This document shows, piece after piece, positions 1 to 7,319 of a stretch of 13,151 nucleotides of DNA (position 1 is its first letter; each line of letters opens with the position of its first letter). The DNA comes from Desulfobacterales bacterium (lineage in GTDB: Bacteria > Desulfobacterota > Desulfobacteria > Desulfobacterales > Desulfosalsimonadaceae). The DNA is taken from assembly GCA_018399455.1 (NCBI GenBank), contig JAGYOT010000010.1:1-13151 (forward strand), in the 5' to 3' direction. Both the position numbers and the translations under genes were made by a program. The notes below the pieces were generated by a model. It was not told where the DNA came from. It searched no databases and saw only the letters and a list, made by a program, of their open reading frames with translations.

Positions 1-23
1 CGGAGCACAGGGAGCGTGCTCCG
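1..23. repeat. 8-bp perfect inverted repeat at the left edge
   Basis: CGGAGCAC at 1-8 is the exact reverse complement of GTGCTCCG at 16-23, with a 7-base loop. It could be a hairpin in the spacer upstream of the ABC ATPase or lie inside the end of an upstream gene. One frame here ends in TAA at 36-38, but only 11 codons are visible and I cannot assign them to a gene. There is no T-run, so it is not a convincing terminator. Confidence 0.4.
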
Positions 24-89
24 GCCCCGGGAGCATAAGGCCGAAAAGTCCGCGGCTTACACCCTGTTTTGGAAAAGGAGCGACGATCA

Positions 90-887
90 ATGCTGGAGCT
101 TAACAACGTCGAGGTAAAATACCTGAATACTATACTGGTCCTCAAGGGAGTAAATTTCAGCCTCGACAAGGGCAGCCTTGTTTGCCTGCTTGGAGCAAAC
201 GGGGCCGGCAAAAGCACTACCCTGAAAGCAATATCCGGGCTTCTTCGAACCGAAGAGGGCGCTGTGACAGACGGTGCAATCTATTTTAATGGCAAGCCGA
301 TCCACAACAAATATCCGGAAGAAATTGCAGCCATGGGCATTCTCCAAGTAGTCGAGGGGCGTCACATGGCCGAGCACCTTACAGTGGAGGAAAATATCCG
401 CGCCGGAGGTCTGATTAACAAAGGTTCCAGAAAACAGATGGCCGAGGATCTGGACATGGTTTACTCCTACTTTCCCCGGCTCAAAAACCTTAAAAACCGC
501 ATCGCCGGATATTGCTCCGGCGGTGAGCAGCAAATGATGGTTATCGGCAGAGCCTTGATGGGCCATCCCGAAGTGGTGCTGCTCGATGAGCCCTCGCTTG
601 GGCTGTCCCCCCTGCTGGTAAAAGAAATCGCCGAAATTATCGGACGAATCAACCGTGAAGAAAAAGTGGGGATTCTCCTGGTTGAGCAGAATGCGCCCGT
701 GGCATTGGAGCTGGCCTCTTACGGATACGTCATGGAAACCGGGCGGGTGGTCCTGGACGGCACTGCAGAGGCCCTCAAGAACAACGAGGACGTCAAACAG
801 TTCTACCTGGGCCTGACAGGGGTGGGGCAGAAGCGCAGTTACCGGGATGTAAAGCATTACAAGCGGCGCAAGCGATGGCTGGGTTAA
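90..887 (+). CDS. ABC transporter ATP-binding protein, LivF type (branched-chain amino acid / organic acid uptake family)
   Basis: This is the ATPase subunit of a HAAT-family importer, acting at the inner face of the membrane. Visible motifs are Walker A GANGAGKST (residues 35-43), the Q-loop region with the family-typical EGRHMAEHLTVEENI, the signature SGGEQQ, Walker B VVLLDEPS, and LLVEQN, where LivF proteins carry Gln in place of the switch His. I start at ATG 90 because AAGGAG at 75-80 is correctly spaced; an in-frame TTG at 69 would put that site inside the gene. The protein is 265 aa. The last 25 or so residues are an unusual basic tail (SYRDVKHYKRRKRW), longer than in E. coli LivF; I recall similar tails in deltaproteobacterial copies next to acyl-CoA ligases. 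The permease and binding-protein genes are not in the window, so the substrate is unknown; the nearby ligase homologue suggests a carboxylic acid. Confidence 0.93.
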   Translation: MLELNNVEVKYLNTILVLKGVNFSLDKGSLVCLLGANGAGKSTTLKAISGLLRTEEGAVTDGAIYFNGKPIHNKYPEEIAAMGILQVVEGRHMAEHLTVEENIRAGGLINKGSRKQMAEDLDMVYSYFPRLKNLKNRIAGYCSGGEQQMMVIGRALMGHPEVVLLDEPSLGLSPLLVKEIAEIIGRINREEKVGILLVEQNAPVALELASYGYVMETGRVVLDGTAEALKNNEDVKQFYLGLTGVGQKRSYRDVKHYKRRKRWLG

Positions 888-945
888 ATCTTTCTGCCAG
901 GCAGCCGAACTACACGAAAACGCCCGGGCTTCCCGGCTCAGCCCT

Positions 946-951
946 TATAAT
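946..951 (+). promoter_or_regulatory. possible -10 box upstream of the universal stress gene
   Basis: A perfect TATAAT stands 59 bases before the universal stress protein start, but nothing like TTGACA lies about 17 bases upstream (the bases there are CCCGGG). Overlapping GC-rich hairpins (CCGGG-CTT-CCCGG at 924-936; GGGCT/AGCCC at 926-944) sit just before it. This may mark separate transcription of the gene, but the evidence is only the hexamer. Confidence 0.2.
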
Positions 952-1009
952 CCATTCGGGGAGACATTGCGGCGGATACACTGGATGAAAAGGCAAGCAA
1001 GGAGCAAGC

Positions 1010-1420
1010 ATGGAAGAGAAGGAAAAAATGAAAATCCTGGTGTGCTACAACGCAACCGATGTGGCCCGTTCTGCGCTTTCGCTGGCGCGCGATCACGCCG
1101 CGGCCTTCAATGGCCGGGTCCTTGTCATGACCTCTATGGAAGGCGGAGCCGGAGAAACCATGGAGGATATCGAAAAAGTAGAGCAAAGTCTTCAGGATGC
1201 CAAAGCCTTCCTTGAGGAAAAGGGGGTTGAATCCGAAACCCATCAACTCGCCCGCGGCCTCTCGCCAGGGGAGGACCTGGTCACGTTTGCCCAGGATAAC
1301 GATATTGACCTGATGTTCGTGGGCATCAAAAAAAAATCAAAAACCCAGAAGATTCTTCTCGGGTCCACCGCCCAGTATATTATTCTAAAGGCGCCCTGTC
1401 CGGTCACGACCGTGAAATAG
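1010..1420 (+). CDS. universal stress protein (UspA family)
   Basis: A single-domain cytoplasmic Usp of 136 aa, the family's normal size. The N-terminal strand (KILVCYN), the central DLMFVGIK strand and the C-terminal LLGSTAQYIILKAPCPVTTV are all typical. In ATP-binding members the loop is G-x2-G-x9-G(S/T); here it reads GIKKKSKTQKILLGST, so the second Gly is Lys, a form also seen in GIRRRS-type relatives, and nucleotide binding cannot be assumed. AAGGAG at 999-1004 supports ATG 1010; ATG 1028 has its own weaker purine tract and would give a 130-aa protein that begins right at the first strand. The gene lies between the transporter ATPase and the acyl-CoA synthetase with the same orientation, so it may be co-expressed with them in response to growth or energy state. 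The exact role is unknown. Confidence 0.88.
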   Translation: MEEKEKMKILVCYNATDVARSALSLARDHAAAFNGRVLVMTSMEGGAGETMEDIEKVEQSLQDAKAFLEEKGVESETHQLARGLSPGEDLVTFAQDNDIDLMFVGIKKKSKTQKILLGSTAQYIILKAPCPVTTVK

Positions 1421-1462
1421 GGCCCGCAGGTAAAACCAAATCGGCTTAAGGGGATGAGCATT

Positions 1463-2983
1463 ATGGGTTTACATGATTTCAGCTTCTATGATCTGATCAA
1501 CCGCAATGCCGCTGCTTTCAAAGAATTCCCGGCCTGGTACGAGGTTGATGAGGACAAGCAACTCACGTTTAACGAGATCAAAACCCAGGTGGACCGGCTT
1601 GCCGGCGGCCTGAACGCCGCCGGCGTCAAAAAGGGCGACCGGCTGGGAGTAATTGGCTTAAACAGCATTGAATTTTTTCTGCTCTACGGTGCAGCAGCGG
1701 CTTTAGGGGCGGTGATGCTGCCGGTCAACTGGCGGCTTTCCGCGGATGAACTCTGCTATAACCTGAAGGACGGCGCGCCCGAAATGCTGTTTGCCGATGC
1801 CGATTTTCAGGCGACAATCAACGAGCGCCGCCAGGACCTGCCTTCCGTTAAAAAATTTTACAATCTAAAAGGCGATAAAGGCGATTTCCAGGCTTTCGCT
1901 TCCCTGCTTGAATCCGGGACAATCCCGCAACCCCATGAGGTCAATAATGATGACGGCTTTGTCATCATTCACACAGCAGCGGTGTCCGGCCAGCCCCGCG
2001 GGGCCCTGGTGAGCCATGGGAATATCCTTTGCGCGGGGCTCCATATCGACTACTACTTTGCTCTTTCTCCAAAGGACGTTCATCTGAACCTGTTGCCCCT
2101 GTTTCATGTAGCCGGCCTTTTCATGGCGATCAGCGCTTTCCAGGCCGGGGCCATGAATGTGAATCTCAGCAGATTCGATGCGGCCCGCGCCGCCGAATTG
2201 ATCGAAACATACAGGGCATCCCTGTTTTTTGACTTCCCGCCGATTCTCTCCGGCATCCTGAGTGCGGCAGAGGAGAAAAAAACGGACCTTTCCTCCCTCA
2301 GAGCCGTTATCGGTCTGGGAACGCCCGAAGATATCGGGAAATACCAGGAAATGAGCGGCGGCAGTTATTACTGCATGTATGGGCAGACCGAAACCAGCAT
2401 GCTGGCCACCATCGGCCGGTATAACGATGCGCCCGGCTCCGCTGGCAGACCCATCATCCTTGCCGATGTCCGCACCGTCGATGAACATGACAATCCCCGG
2501 CCGGCCGGAGAAGCGGGGGAAATTGTGATGAAGGGGCCCATGGTTTTCCAGGGCTACTGGAACCAGCCGGAACTCAACGCCCGCACCTTCCGAAACGGCT
2601 GGCACCACACAGGGGACATGGGGCGGTTTGATTCAGCCGGCTGGATGTTTTATGCCGGAAGGATGGCGGAAAAAGAACTGATCAAGCCGGGAGGGGAAAA
2701 CGTCTATCCCGAGGAAGTGGAGGTGGTGATACGGCAGCATCCGTCTGTTGAAAAAACAGTCGTCTTCGGCGTTCCGGATCCGAAATGGAAGGAAGGGATC
2801 AAAGCGGTGTGCCTGCTCAAGCCGGGCACGTTCCTTGAAGCGGATGAACTCATTTCCTTTGTGGGAGAACGAATTGCCCGTTACAAAAAGCCCCATTACG
2901 TGGAGGTCGTGACCGAACTGCCCCTAAAAACCGACGGCACACCGGACCGGGAAAAAATCAAGGCCCTTTACGGGACCTCATGA
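1463..2983 (+). CDS. AMP-forming acyl-CoA synthetase homologue (ANL superfamily), with atypical active-site motifs
   Basis: The family converts a carboxylic acid, ATP and CoA to acyl-CoA, AMP and PPi. The 506-aa length and layout fit: N-domain, then YGQTE (306-310), TGD (383-385), the hinge and KPGGENVYPEEVE (A8), and a C-terminal lobe. Two core motifs are unusual. The A3 phosphate loop, normally TSGTTGxPKG, reads TAAVSGQPRG (171-180). The A10 motif, normally a Gly-Lys with the adenylation lysine, reads KTDGTPDREK, so Thr493 sits where Lys is expected. I place the start at ATG 1463 because AAGGGG (1448-1453) is 9 bases away; the ATG at 1454 touches that site. The gene follows the stress protein by 42 bases and probably shares its transcript. 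Fatty or aromatic acids are plausible substrates, but the sequence does not tell. It may be a divergent ligase or one that has lost the adenylation step. Confidence 0.9.
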   Translation: MGLHDFSFYDLINRNAAAFKEFPAWYEVDEDKQLTFNEIKTQVDRLAGGLNAAGVKKGDRLGVIGLNSIEFFLLYGAAAALGAVMLPVNWRLSADELCYNLKDGAPEMLFADADFQATINERRQDLPSVKKFYNLKGDKGDFQAFASLLESGTIPQPHEVNNDDGFVIIHTAAVSGQPRGALVSHGNILCAGLHIDYYFALSPKDVHLNLLPLFHVAGLFMAISAFQAGAMNVNLSRFDAARAAELIETYRASLFFDFPPILSGILSAAEEKKTDLSSLRAVIGLGTPEDIGKYQEMSGGSYYCMYGQTETSMLATIGRYNDAPGSAGRPIILADVRTVDEHDNPRPAGEAGEIVMKGPMVFQGYWNQPELNARTFRNGWHHTGDMGRFDSAGWMFYAGRMAEKELIKPGGENVYPEEVEVVIRQHPSVEKTVVFGVPDPKWKEGIKAVCLLKPGTFLEADELISFVGERIARYKKPHYVEVVTELPLKTDGTPDREKIKALYGTS

Positions 2984-2984
2984 G

Positions 2985-3579
2985 GGTTTCAACAAAATCC
3001 CTTAAAAAAGCCTCGTCATCAAAGACCAGGATGGTCTCGCCCCGGCCCTTTTGAGCGGCTGCCGGATTCTTTTCCGGATCCTCCCGCACGGTGGCATCGA
3101 TAGCCGAAAGAGATCGTATCCTCCAGGGTGAATTGCCGGCCGTCTTTTCGGAGGATGCTGTAATCAAACAAATCCGAAGGCTGTCCGGTTCTGTAGACCC
3201 GGTTAAAAATCCGGTAAACCCGTTCCGCCTCTTCCGCTGTCATAAAATCCCGGAAGGTCAGATTTTCCAGCTCATGCTCAGAACGGCCGAGAAACTGCTT
3301 GACGGAGTCATTGTAGAAGCAGAGACGCCCGGCCAGATCAACCTCAAAATAGCCCTCCTGCATCGAGTTGAGAACGTTTCGGTATTTCTTCCCGTTTTCC
3401 CGCAAGTCCTCTTCGGCCGCTTTATTCTCTGAGCTGTATTGAGCGGTCTGCATAAAATGAGTGACGAGGCCGTTGACATCCTTGACCGCGACAACGGTAA
3501 TCCGAATCCGGACGCGCTCTCCGGATTTCTTTTCAGGATGCTGCTCTCCTGACTTGGGCGATCGGTCATCAAGGCTCAT
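2985..3579 (-). pseudogene. remnant of a PAS-containing hybrid sensor histidine kinase
   Basis: Reading leftward from 3579, the first part looks like the end of one PAS/PAC unit (VRIRITVVAVKDVNGLVTHF), then a full PAS core (KKYRNVLNSMQEGYFEVDLAG to GRQFTLEDTIS). Around 3110 the similarity moves to another frame, where a linker leads into ETILVFDDEAFLRDF, the first strand and acidic pair of a receiver domain. The dimerisation and ATPase domains that should lie between are absent, and the receiver stops after about 18 residues, running into the 3' end of the acyl-CoA synthetase gene read backward. An in-frame stop lies just upstream of the ATG at 3579. So the gene has lost both ends, has an internal deletion and a frame change. 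It is unlikely to make a working sensor; a truncated PAS protein is possible but has no clear ribosome binding site. Confidence 0.75.
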
Positions 3580-3590
3580 TCTTTTTTAAT

Positions 3591-3620
3591 AGGATCGACT
3601 TCAACAGGATCGATCTCAAC
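3591..3620. repeat. 15-bp tandem direct repeat, two copies
   Basis: AGGATCGACTTCAAC (3591-3605) is followed directly by AGGATCGATCTCAAC (3606-3620), 13 of 15 bases the same. It lies in the 281-base gap between the kinase remnant and the CoA-transferase gene. It may be a paired binding site or debris from the decay of the kinase. The rest of the gap is AT-rich around 3621-3720 (for example TATACT at 3638 and TATATT at 3713, neither with a matching -35), and I see no gene in it. Confidence 0.5.
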
Positions 3621-3860
3621 AAATTGATTATTATATTTATACTTAGATGTTGCCCGGCTGTCAACGAAAAACGAAGTTTACGGACATCCGGGGCATGTCA
3701 TAAAGACGCTTATATATTGCATTCAGCAGGGAATGACAGCCCAACCCTGCGGCATCAGCGGAAATTTTCAGGCTGGATGAAAAGCATTAGACCTTGACCT
3801 TTTCCTGTATTTCTGAAAACATTATGAATAATCGGCCAGAATTGTCAAAGGAGCCCCCTG

Positions 3861-5732
3861 ATGGATATACAAGCATATTGTCCGGAAAAACTCCTGAGTC
3901 CCGAGGAGGCGGTGACAAAAATCAAAAACGGCAGCCGTGTTTTCATCGGCACCGGCTGCGGGGAACCCCAACAACTGATACGGTCCATGGTGGAGGATCT
4001 CTCCGTTCAGGACATTATCGTGTATCAGATGCTGTCTTCAACTTTTTCCCGCTATATCCACGATCCTCAGTTTCTAAACCGGTTTTCGCTGAAGCTTTTT
4101 TTTATAAGCCTCCATATGCGCCAGGCCGCATTCGAAGGTAAAATCGACTATATCCCCGCTTACCTTTCCCAGATCCCCGAGCTTTTCAACTCCAAGCAGA
4201 TCGGCCTGGACGCGGCCCTGGTCCAGGTCAGCCCGCCGGACAAATACGGCTTCTGCAGCCTTGGCATATCAGTGGATATCACGCTTTCAGGGCTGAACAA
4301 TGCACCGCTGGTCATCGCCCAGGTCAATCCCCGTATGCCGCGGACCTGGGGAGATGGTTTTGTCCATATCGACAGGCTTGACTATATCGTCGAGTATGAG
4401 GAACCCTTGGTGGACGCACTCCCCGTTGAAAAAAACCAGGAAATCGTGGAGCGGATTGCCAAATACGTCAGCCAGCTGGTCGACGACGGAGCCACGCTTC
4501 AGGTGGGATTCGGCCACCTGCCCAATTATATCCTGCCCTATCTGGACGACAAAAAGGATCTCGGCATTCATACCCAGGTGATAACCGAAGGATTCCTCCC
4601 TTTGTTCAAAAAAAAGGTCATCACCAACAAAAAAAAATCCTATCTGCCCAACCGGGTAGTGGCATCCCTTTGCATGGGCTCGGAGGAATTATACCGGTAT
4701 GTCGACAATAATCCCATGTTCTATTTCCGGGCGGCGGATTTTGTCAATGATCCCAATGTGATTGCCAAAAACGACCATCTGATTTCCATCAGCTCGGCCC
4801 TGGAGATCGATCTTACCGGTCAAATCTGCACAGACTCCAAGGGCTACCTTTTCTACAGCGGAATCGGCGACCAGGTCGATTTTATCCGGGGCAGCAAAAT
4901 GTCCAAAGGCGGTTTTTCCATTATCGCAGTTCCCTCCACTGCACAGAACGGCCAGGTCTCCAGGATTGTCTCTCATTTGAGCGAAGGTGCCGGCATCGCC
5001 ACCACCCGGGGAGACGTGGACGTCGTGGTAACCGAATACGGTATCGCCGAACTCCAGGGGAAGGGAATCTACCAGCGGGTCATGGAACTGGCGCAGATTG
5101 CCCATCCCAAGTTCAGGGAACAGCTGATCAGGGAAGCCAAAAAACGCCGCTACATATTTGCGGACCAGCTGACCCCCAGCAAGCAGGATCTGATTTTTCT
5201 GGAAAACTACAAATCCCACATGAAAATGGAAAACGGCAAATCCATTGAAATCAGACCTCTTCTGCCATCGGACGAATTCGCAACGCGCAATTTTTATTAC
5301 TCCCTTCAGGAGACCACTGTTTTTTACCGCTTCTTTTACCGGCGCAAAGTCTTCTCACGGGAAATGCTTCAAAACCAGTGGGCCGCGGTTGACTATCATC
5401 AGAACATGACCATTATCGGCTTGGTGCAGCAGGGCAAACACAAGGCGATCATTGCCATCGGCTCTTACGGCCAGGCTGAAGAAGATATTGCCGAAGTGGC
5501 TTTTGTGGTTAAAGAAGACTACCAGGGACTGGGAATCGGAAGCTATCTGCTTGACATACTTGAAAAAATCGCCAAAGAAAATAAATATAAGGCGTTTACT
5601 GCCACCGTCCTGAGCGACAACGCCGCGATGCTGCATGTATTTGAAAAACGCTATCCCAATGCGACCATGAAACACGGCTACAGCGGTGAAATCGAGATCT
5701 ACATGCCGTTTGACAAACCGGCCGAAACTTAG
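3861..5732 (+). CDS. acetyl-CoA hydrolase / CoA-transferase family protein fused to a C-terminal GNAT acetyltransferase domain
   Basis: This 623-aa cytoplasmic protein has two parts. Residues 1 to about 440 are a class I CoA-transferase of the 4-hydroxybutyrate/succinyl-CoA:acetate type: glycine-rich QVGFGHLPN (214-222), GDQVDFIRGS with KGGFSIIAVPSTA, and TTRGDVDVVVTEYGIAELQGK, followed by IAHPKFREQL. Relatives move CoA between short acids or hydrolyse acetyl-CoA through a catalytic Glu in an IHTE/IHSE motif; here the motif is IHTQ, so Gln239 occupies that place. Residues about 458-620 form a GNAT domain with acetyl-CoA-binding Q-G-L-G-I-G (555-560), like the one in Pat-type lysine acetyltransferases. 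AAAGGAG at 3847-3853 gives a well-placed start. The PII-like gene 63 bases downstream is probably in the same operon. The fusion suggests a CoA-ester enzyme or sensor coupled to protein acetylation; neither activity is proven. Confidence 0.9.
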   Translation: MDIQAYCPEKLLSPEEAVTKIKNGSRVFIGTGCGEPQQLIRSMVEDLSVQDIIVYQMLSSTFSRYIHDPQFLNRFSLKLFFISLHMRQAAFEGKIDYIPAYLSQIPELFNSKQIGLDAALVQVSPPDKYGFCSLGISVDITLSGLNNAPLVIAQVNPRMPRTWGDGFVHIDRLDYIVEYEEPLVDALPVEKNQEIVERIAKYVSQLVDDGATLQVGFGHLPNYILPYLDDKKDLGIHTQVITEGFLPLFKKKVITNKKKSYLPNRVVASLCMGSEELYRYVDNNPMFYFRAADFVNDPNVIAKNDHLISISSALEIDLTGQICTDSKGYLFYSGIGDQVDFIRGSKMSKGGFSIIAVPSTAQNGQVSRIVSHLSEGAGIATTRGDVDVVVTEYGIAELQGKGIYQRVMELAQIAHPKFREQLIREAKKRRYIFADQLTPSKQDLIFLENYKSHMKMENGKSIEIRPLLPSDEFATRNFYYSLQETTVFYRFFYRRKVFSREMLQNQWAAVDYHQNMTIIGLVQQGKHKAIIAIGSYGQAEEDIAEVAFVVKEDYQGLGIGSYLLDILEKIAKENKYKAFTATVLSDNAAMLHVFEKRYPNATMKHGYSGEIEIYMPFDKPAET

Positions 5733-5795
5733 CCCTGGACTGTTGAGGCCCCGATACAGGCCGAAACCGGCATTGGCCAACAAGGAGGTTCCCGC

Positions 5796-6086
5796 ATGAA
5801 AATGGTGATGGTGGTATGTCCGGAGGGACGCAACGAAGCGTTCCGAAATTCCCTCAAAACGCATGGCATACATGCCTATACAGAAATGCCGCATGCAGTG
5901 GGCGAAGGAGAAACCGGCAAAAAATTTGGCACCCGAATCTGGCCGGATGAATCCATTCTTATTTTTATGGTCATTGAAGACGAGAAAAGGGCGGAAATTG
6001 TCGAGCTCGTCCGTGAGTGCAAGGCCAGACTCAAGCCTGCAGAAGGGATGCACGCATTTGTGCTGCCCGTGGAGGAGATCCTTTAA
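5796..6086 (+). CDS. small PII-like protein
   Basis: This 96-aa protein has the beta-alpha-beta beta-alpha-beta pattern of PII/CutA-like trimers: MKMVMVVCP, a helix (EAFRNSLKTHG), a strand leading into a long charged loop (GEGETGKKFGTRIWP, in the position of the PII T-loop), the strand SILIFMVIED, a helix (KRAEIVELVRECK), and a final strand (MHAFVLPVEEI). Classical PII signature sequences, including the uridylylated Tyr, are not evident, so this is one of the divergent PII-like proteins that sense other small ligands or metals. The ribosome site AAGGAGG (5782-5788) is near perfect. It follows the CoA-transferase-GNAT gene closely and probably shares its transcript, so a role in sensing a nucleotide or CoA-related signal for that enzyme is a reasonable guess only. 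Confidence 0.7.
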   Translation: MKMVMVVCPEGRNEAFRNSLKTHGIHAYTEMPHAVGEGETGKKFGTRIWPDESILIFMVIEDEKRAEIVELVRECKARLKPAEGMHAFVLPVEEIL

Positions 6087-6117
6087 CGGGCAAGGGAAAA
6101 AACAGTCTGACAAATTC

Positions 6118-6130
6118 GGCGGAGGCCGCC
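6118..6130. terminator. short GC hairpin between convergent genes
   Basis: GGCGG (6118-6122) and CCGCC (6126-6130) form a 5-bp stem with a 3-base loop in the 47-base gap between the ends of the PII-like gene and the J-domain gene. The position fits a shared terminator, but neither strand has a following T-run. Confidence 0.25.
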
Positions 6131-6133
6131 TCG

Positions 6134-7186
6134 TCACCCCCTGCGGACGGTGTAAGGGCCTGATCGGCTGGCGGACTTGACCCTGGCAAGGAGCGTTTCA
6201 AAGGCTTGGTTCAAACGGATAAACGCCTCATGGCAGCCGCCCTTGTCCGGATGATACATCCGGGCCATATTCCGGTACTGCCGGGTCAGCCCCTTTACCG
6301 TCATGCCGGAAAAAGACTGGCGGGTAAAGCCCATCACAGTCAGTGCGTCGTCTTCCTTCATGCGGTTTGCGGCGACCGGCTGCCTGAACCTGCGGCGGCG
6401 GGCGATCCATTCCCACATCAAGTCTTCCATGTATCGGCTCTCCCCGAACTCGGAGTCAAAAAACCAGCATACATAGCGGATCAGGTAATGGTTTAAGCTG
6501 CTGGTGCAGCCGACATCCGCCCAGAATGCTTCATCTTCATTCAGACGGCAAAGCTCCTCCAGAAAACAGGCATCAAGCTCCTCCTGAGCCAAAGCCTGAG
6601 GGAATCTCCTGGCAAACTCACCCGGAAAGTGACTGGCGACATCAAAGACAACATACGGGTAAGCCTTTTTTTCCTTGGGCGTTAAGATCTTTTCAACGTC
6701 CATGAAATACTGCTCGATTTCGTCCCGGGATTTTTCCAGCAGATCCCGGTAAATTTTTTTCGGCGCCCGGTGAAGGCGGGACTGATCCATTTCCCCAAAG
6801 CGCAGATAATGCATCCGGCGCTTGTCAAATATATGAAAATCAGTATTTTCAGCGCGCTCCACCTTCTCCCGCAGGCGCTTTTTATCCCCGCTGGTCATTC
6901 CCTGGTGGGAAAATCCCTCGATGACCCGCTGAGTCTCCGGCTCCAGAAAAGGAAAGAAGACGCGCTCCATCTCATCGTTGTCCGCCTCCACCCCAAGCTC
7001 GGCCAGGCGGTCGCAGAGTTCTTCATGGATATAGAAGGCGCAGCCGTCGTCCGGGTATACCAGATAATCCCGTGGATCTCGGCCCAGTTCGAAAAGTACC
7101 CGGCTCCTGAACTCTCCTTCCGCCTCATAGCTTTGCTTCAGGCGGTAATAATGCTTTCCTTTTATTCGGTGTGTGGCGATATACAT
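6134..7186 (-). CDS. protein with a C-terminal J domain
   Basis: A 350-aa protein with a J domain at about residues 281-337, including the HPD motif (312-314) and the helix around it (LTRQYRNMARMYHPDKGG, then EAFIRLNQAFETL). J domains stimulate the ATPase of DnaK-type chaperones and bring clients to them. There is no Gly/Phe region, zinc-finger or DnaJ C-terminal domain, so this is a class III (C) type whose specificity comes from residues 1-280. The first 40 or so residues (MYIATHRIKGKHYYRLKQSY, then a VLFELG strand) resemble the N-terminus of IS1634-type transposases. The middle is charged and helical (KEKKAYPYVVFD, WWF-rich segments) and I do not recognise it. The start ATG has only a weak GGGA upstream. 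It is convergent with the PII-like gene. Client and partner are unknown. Confidence 0.85.
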   Translation of the reverse strand: MYIATHRIKGKHYYRLKQSYEAEGEFRSRVLFELGRDPRDYLVYPDDGCAFYIHEELCDRLAELGVEADNDEMERVFFPFLEPETQRVIEGFSHQGMTSGDKKRLREKVERAENTDFHIFDKRRMHYLRFGEMDQSRLHRAPKKIYRDLLEKSRDEIEQYFMDVEKILTPKEKKAYPYVVFDVASHFPGEFARRFPQALAQEELDACFLEELCRLNEDEAFWADVGCTSSLNHYLIRYVCWFFDSEFGESRYMEDLMWEWIARRRRFRQPVAANRMKEDDALTVMGFTRQSFSGMTVKGLTRQYRNMARMYHPDKGGCHEAFIRLNQAFETLLARVKSASRSGPYTVRRG

Positions 7187-7319
7187 GGTCGGTTCCCATA
7201 AAAAAAATTAGCGTATTTTTTCAATATAAACACGGCCTGCGCAGCTGGCAATGGCGGCTGGTCAATTAAAACGCAAAGGCTTGCTCATGCTGCCGGATAA
7301 TCTTCCTTGGTCCCGAAAA

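Noticed and set aside
87..857. A 256-codon open frame on the minus strand across the ABC ATPase gene
   Set aside because: It is the antisense shadow of a gene with every ABC motif; the product has no recognisable domain or ribosome site.
3794..3827. Promoter TTGACC ... CATTAT before the CoA-transferase gene
   Set aside because: The spacing is about 20 bases to the only -10-like hexamer and the bases at the ideal distance do not match.
4689..5219. A 176-codon minus-strand open frame inside the CoA-transferase gene
   Set aside because: It is antisense to a strongly conserved family region and has no supporting features.
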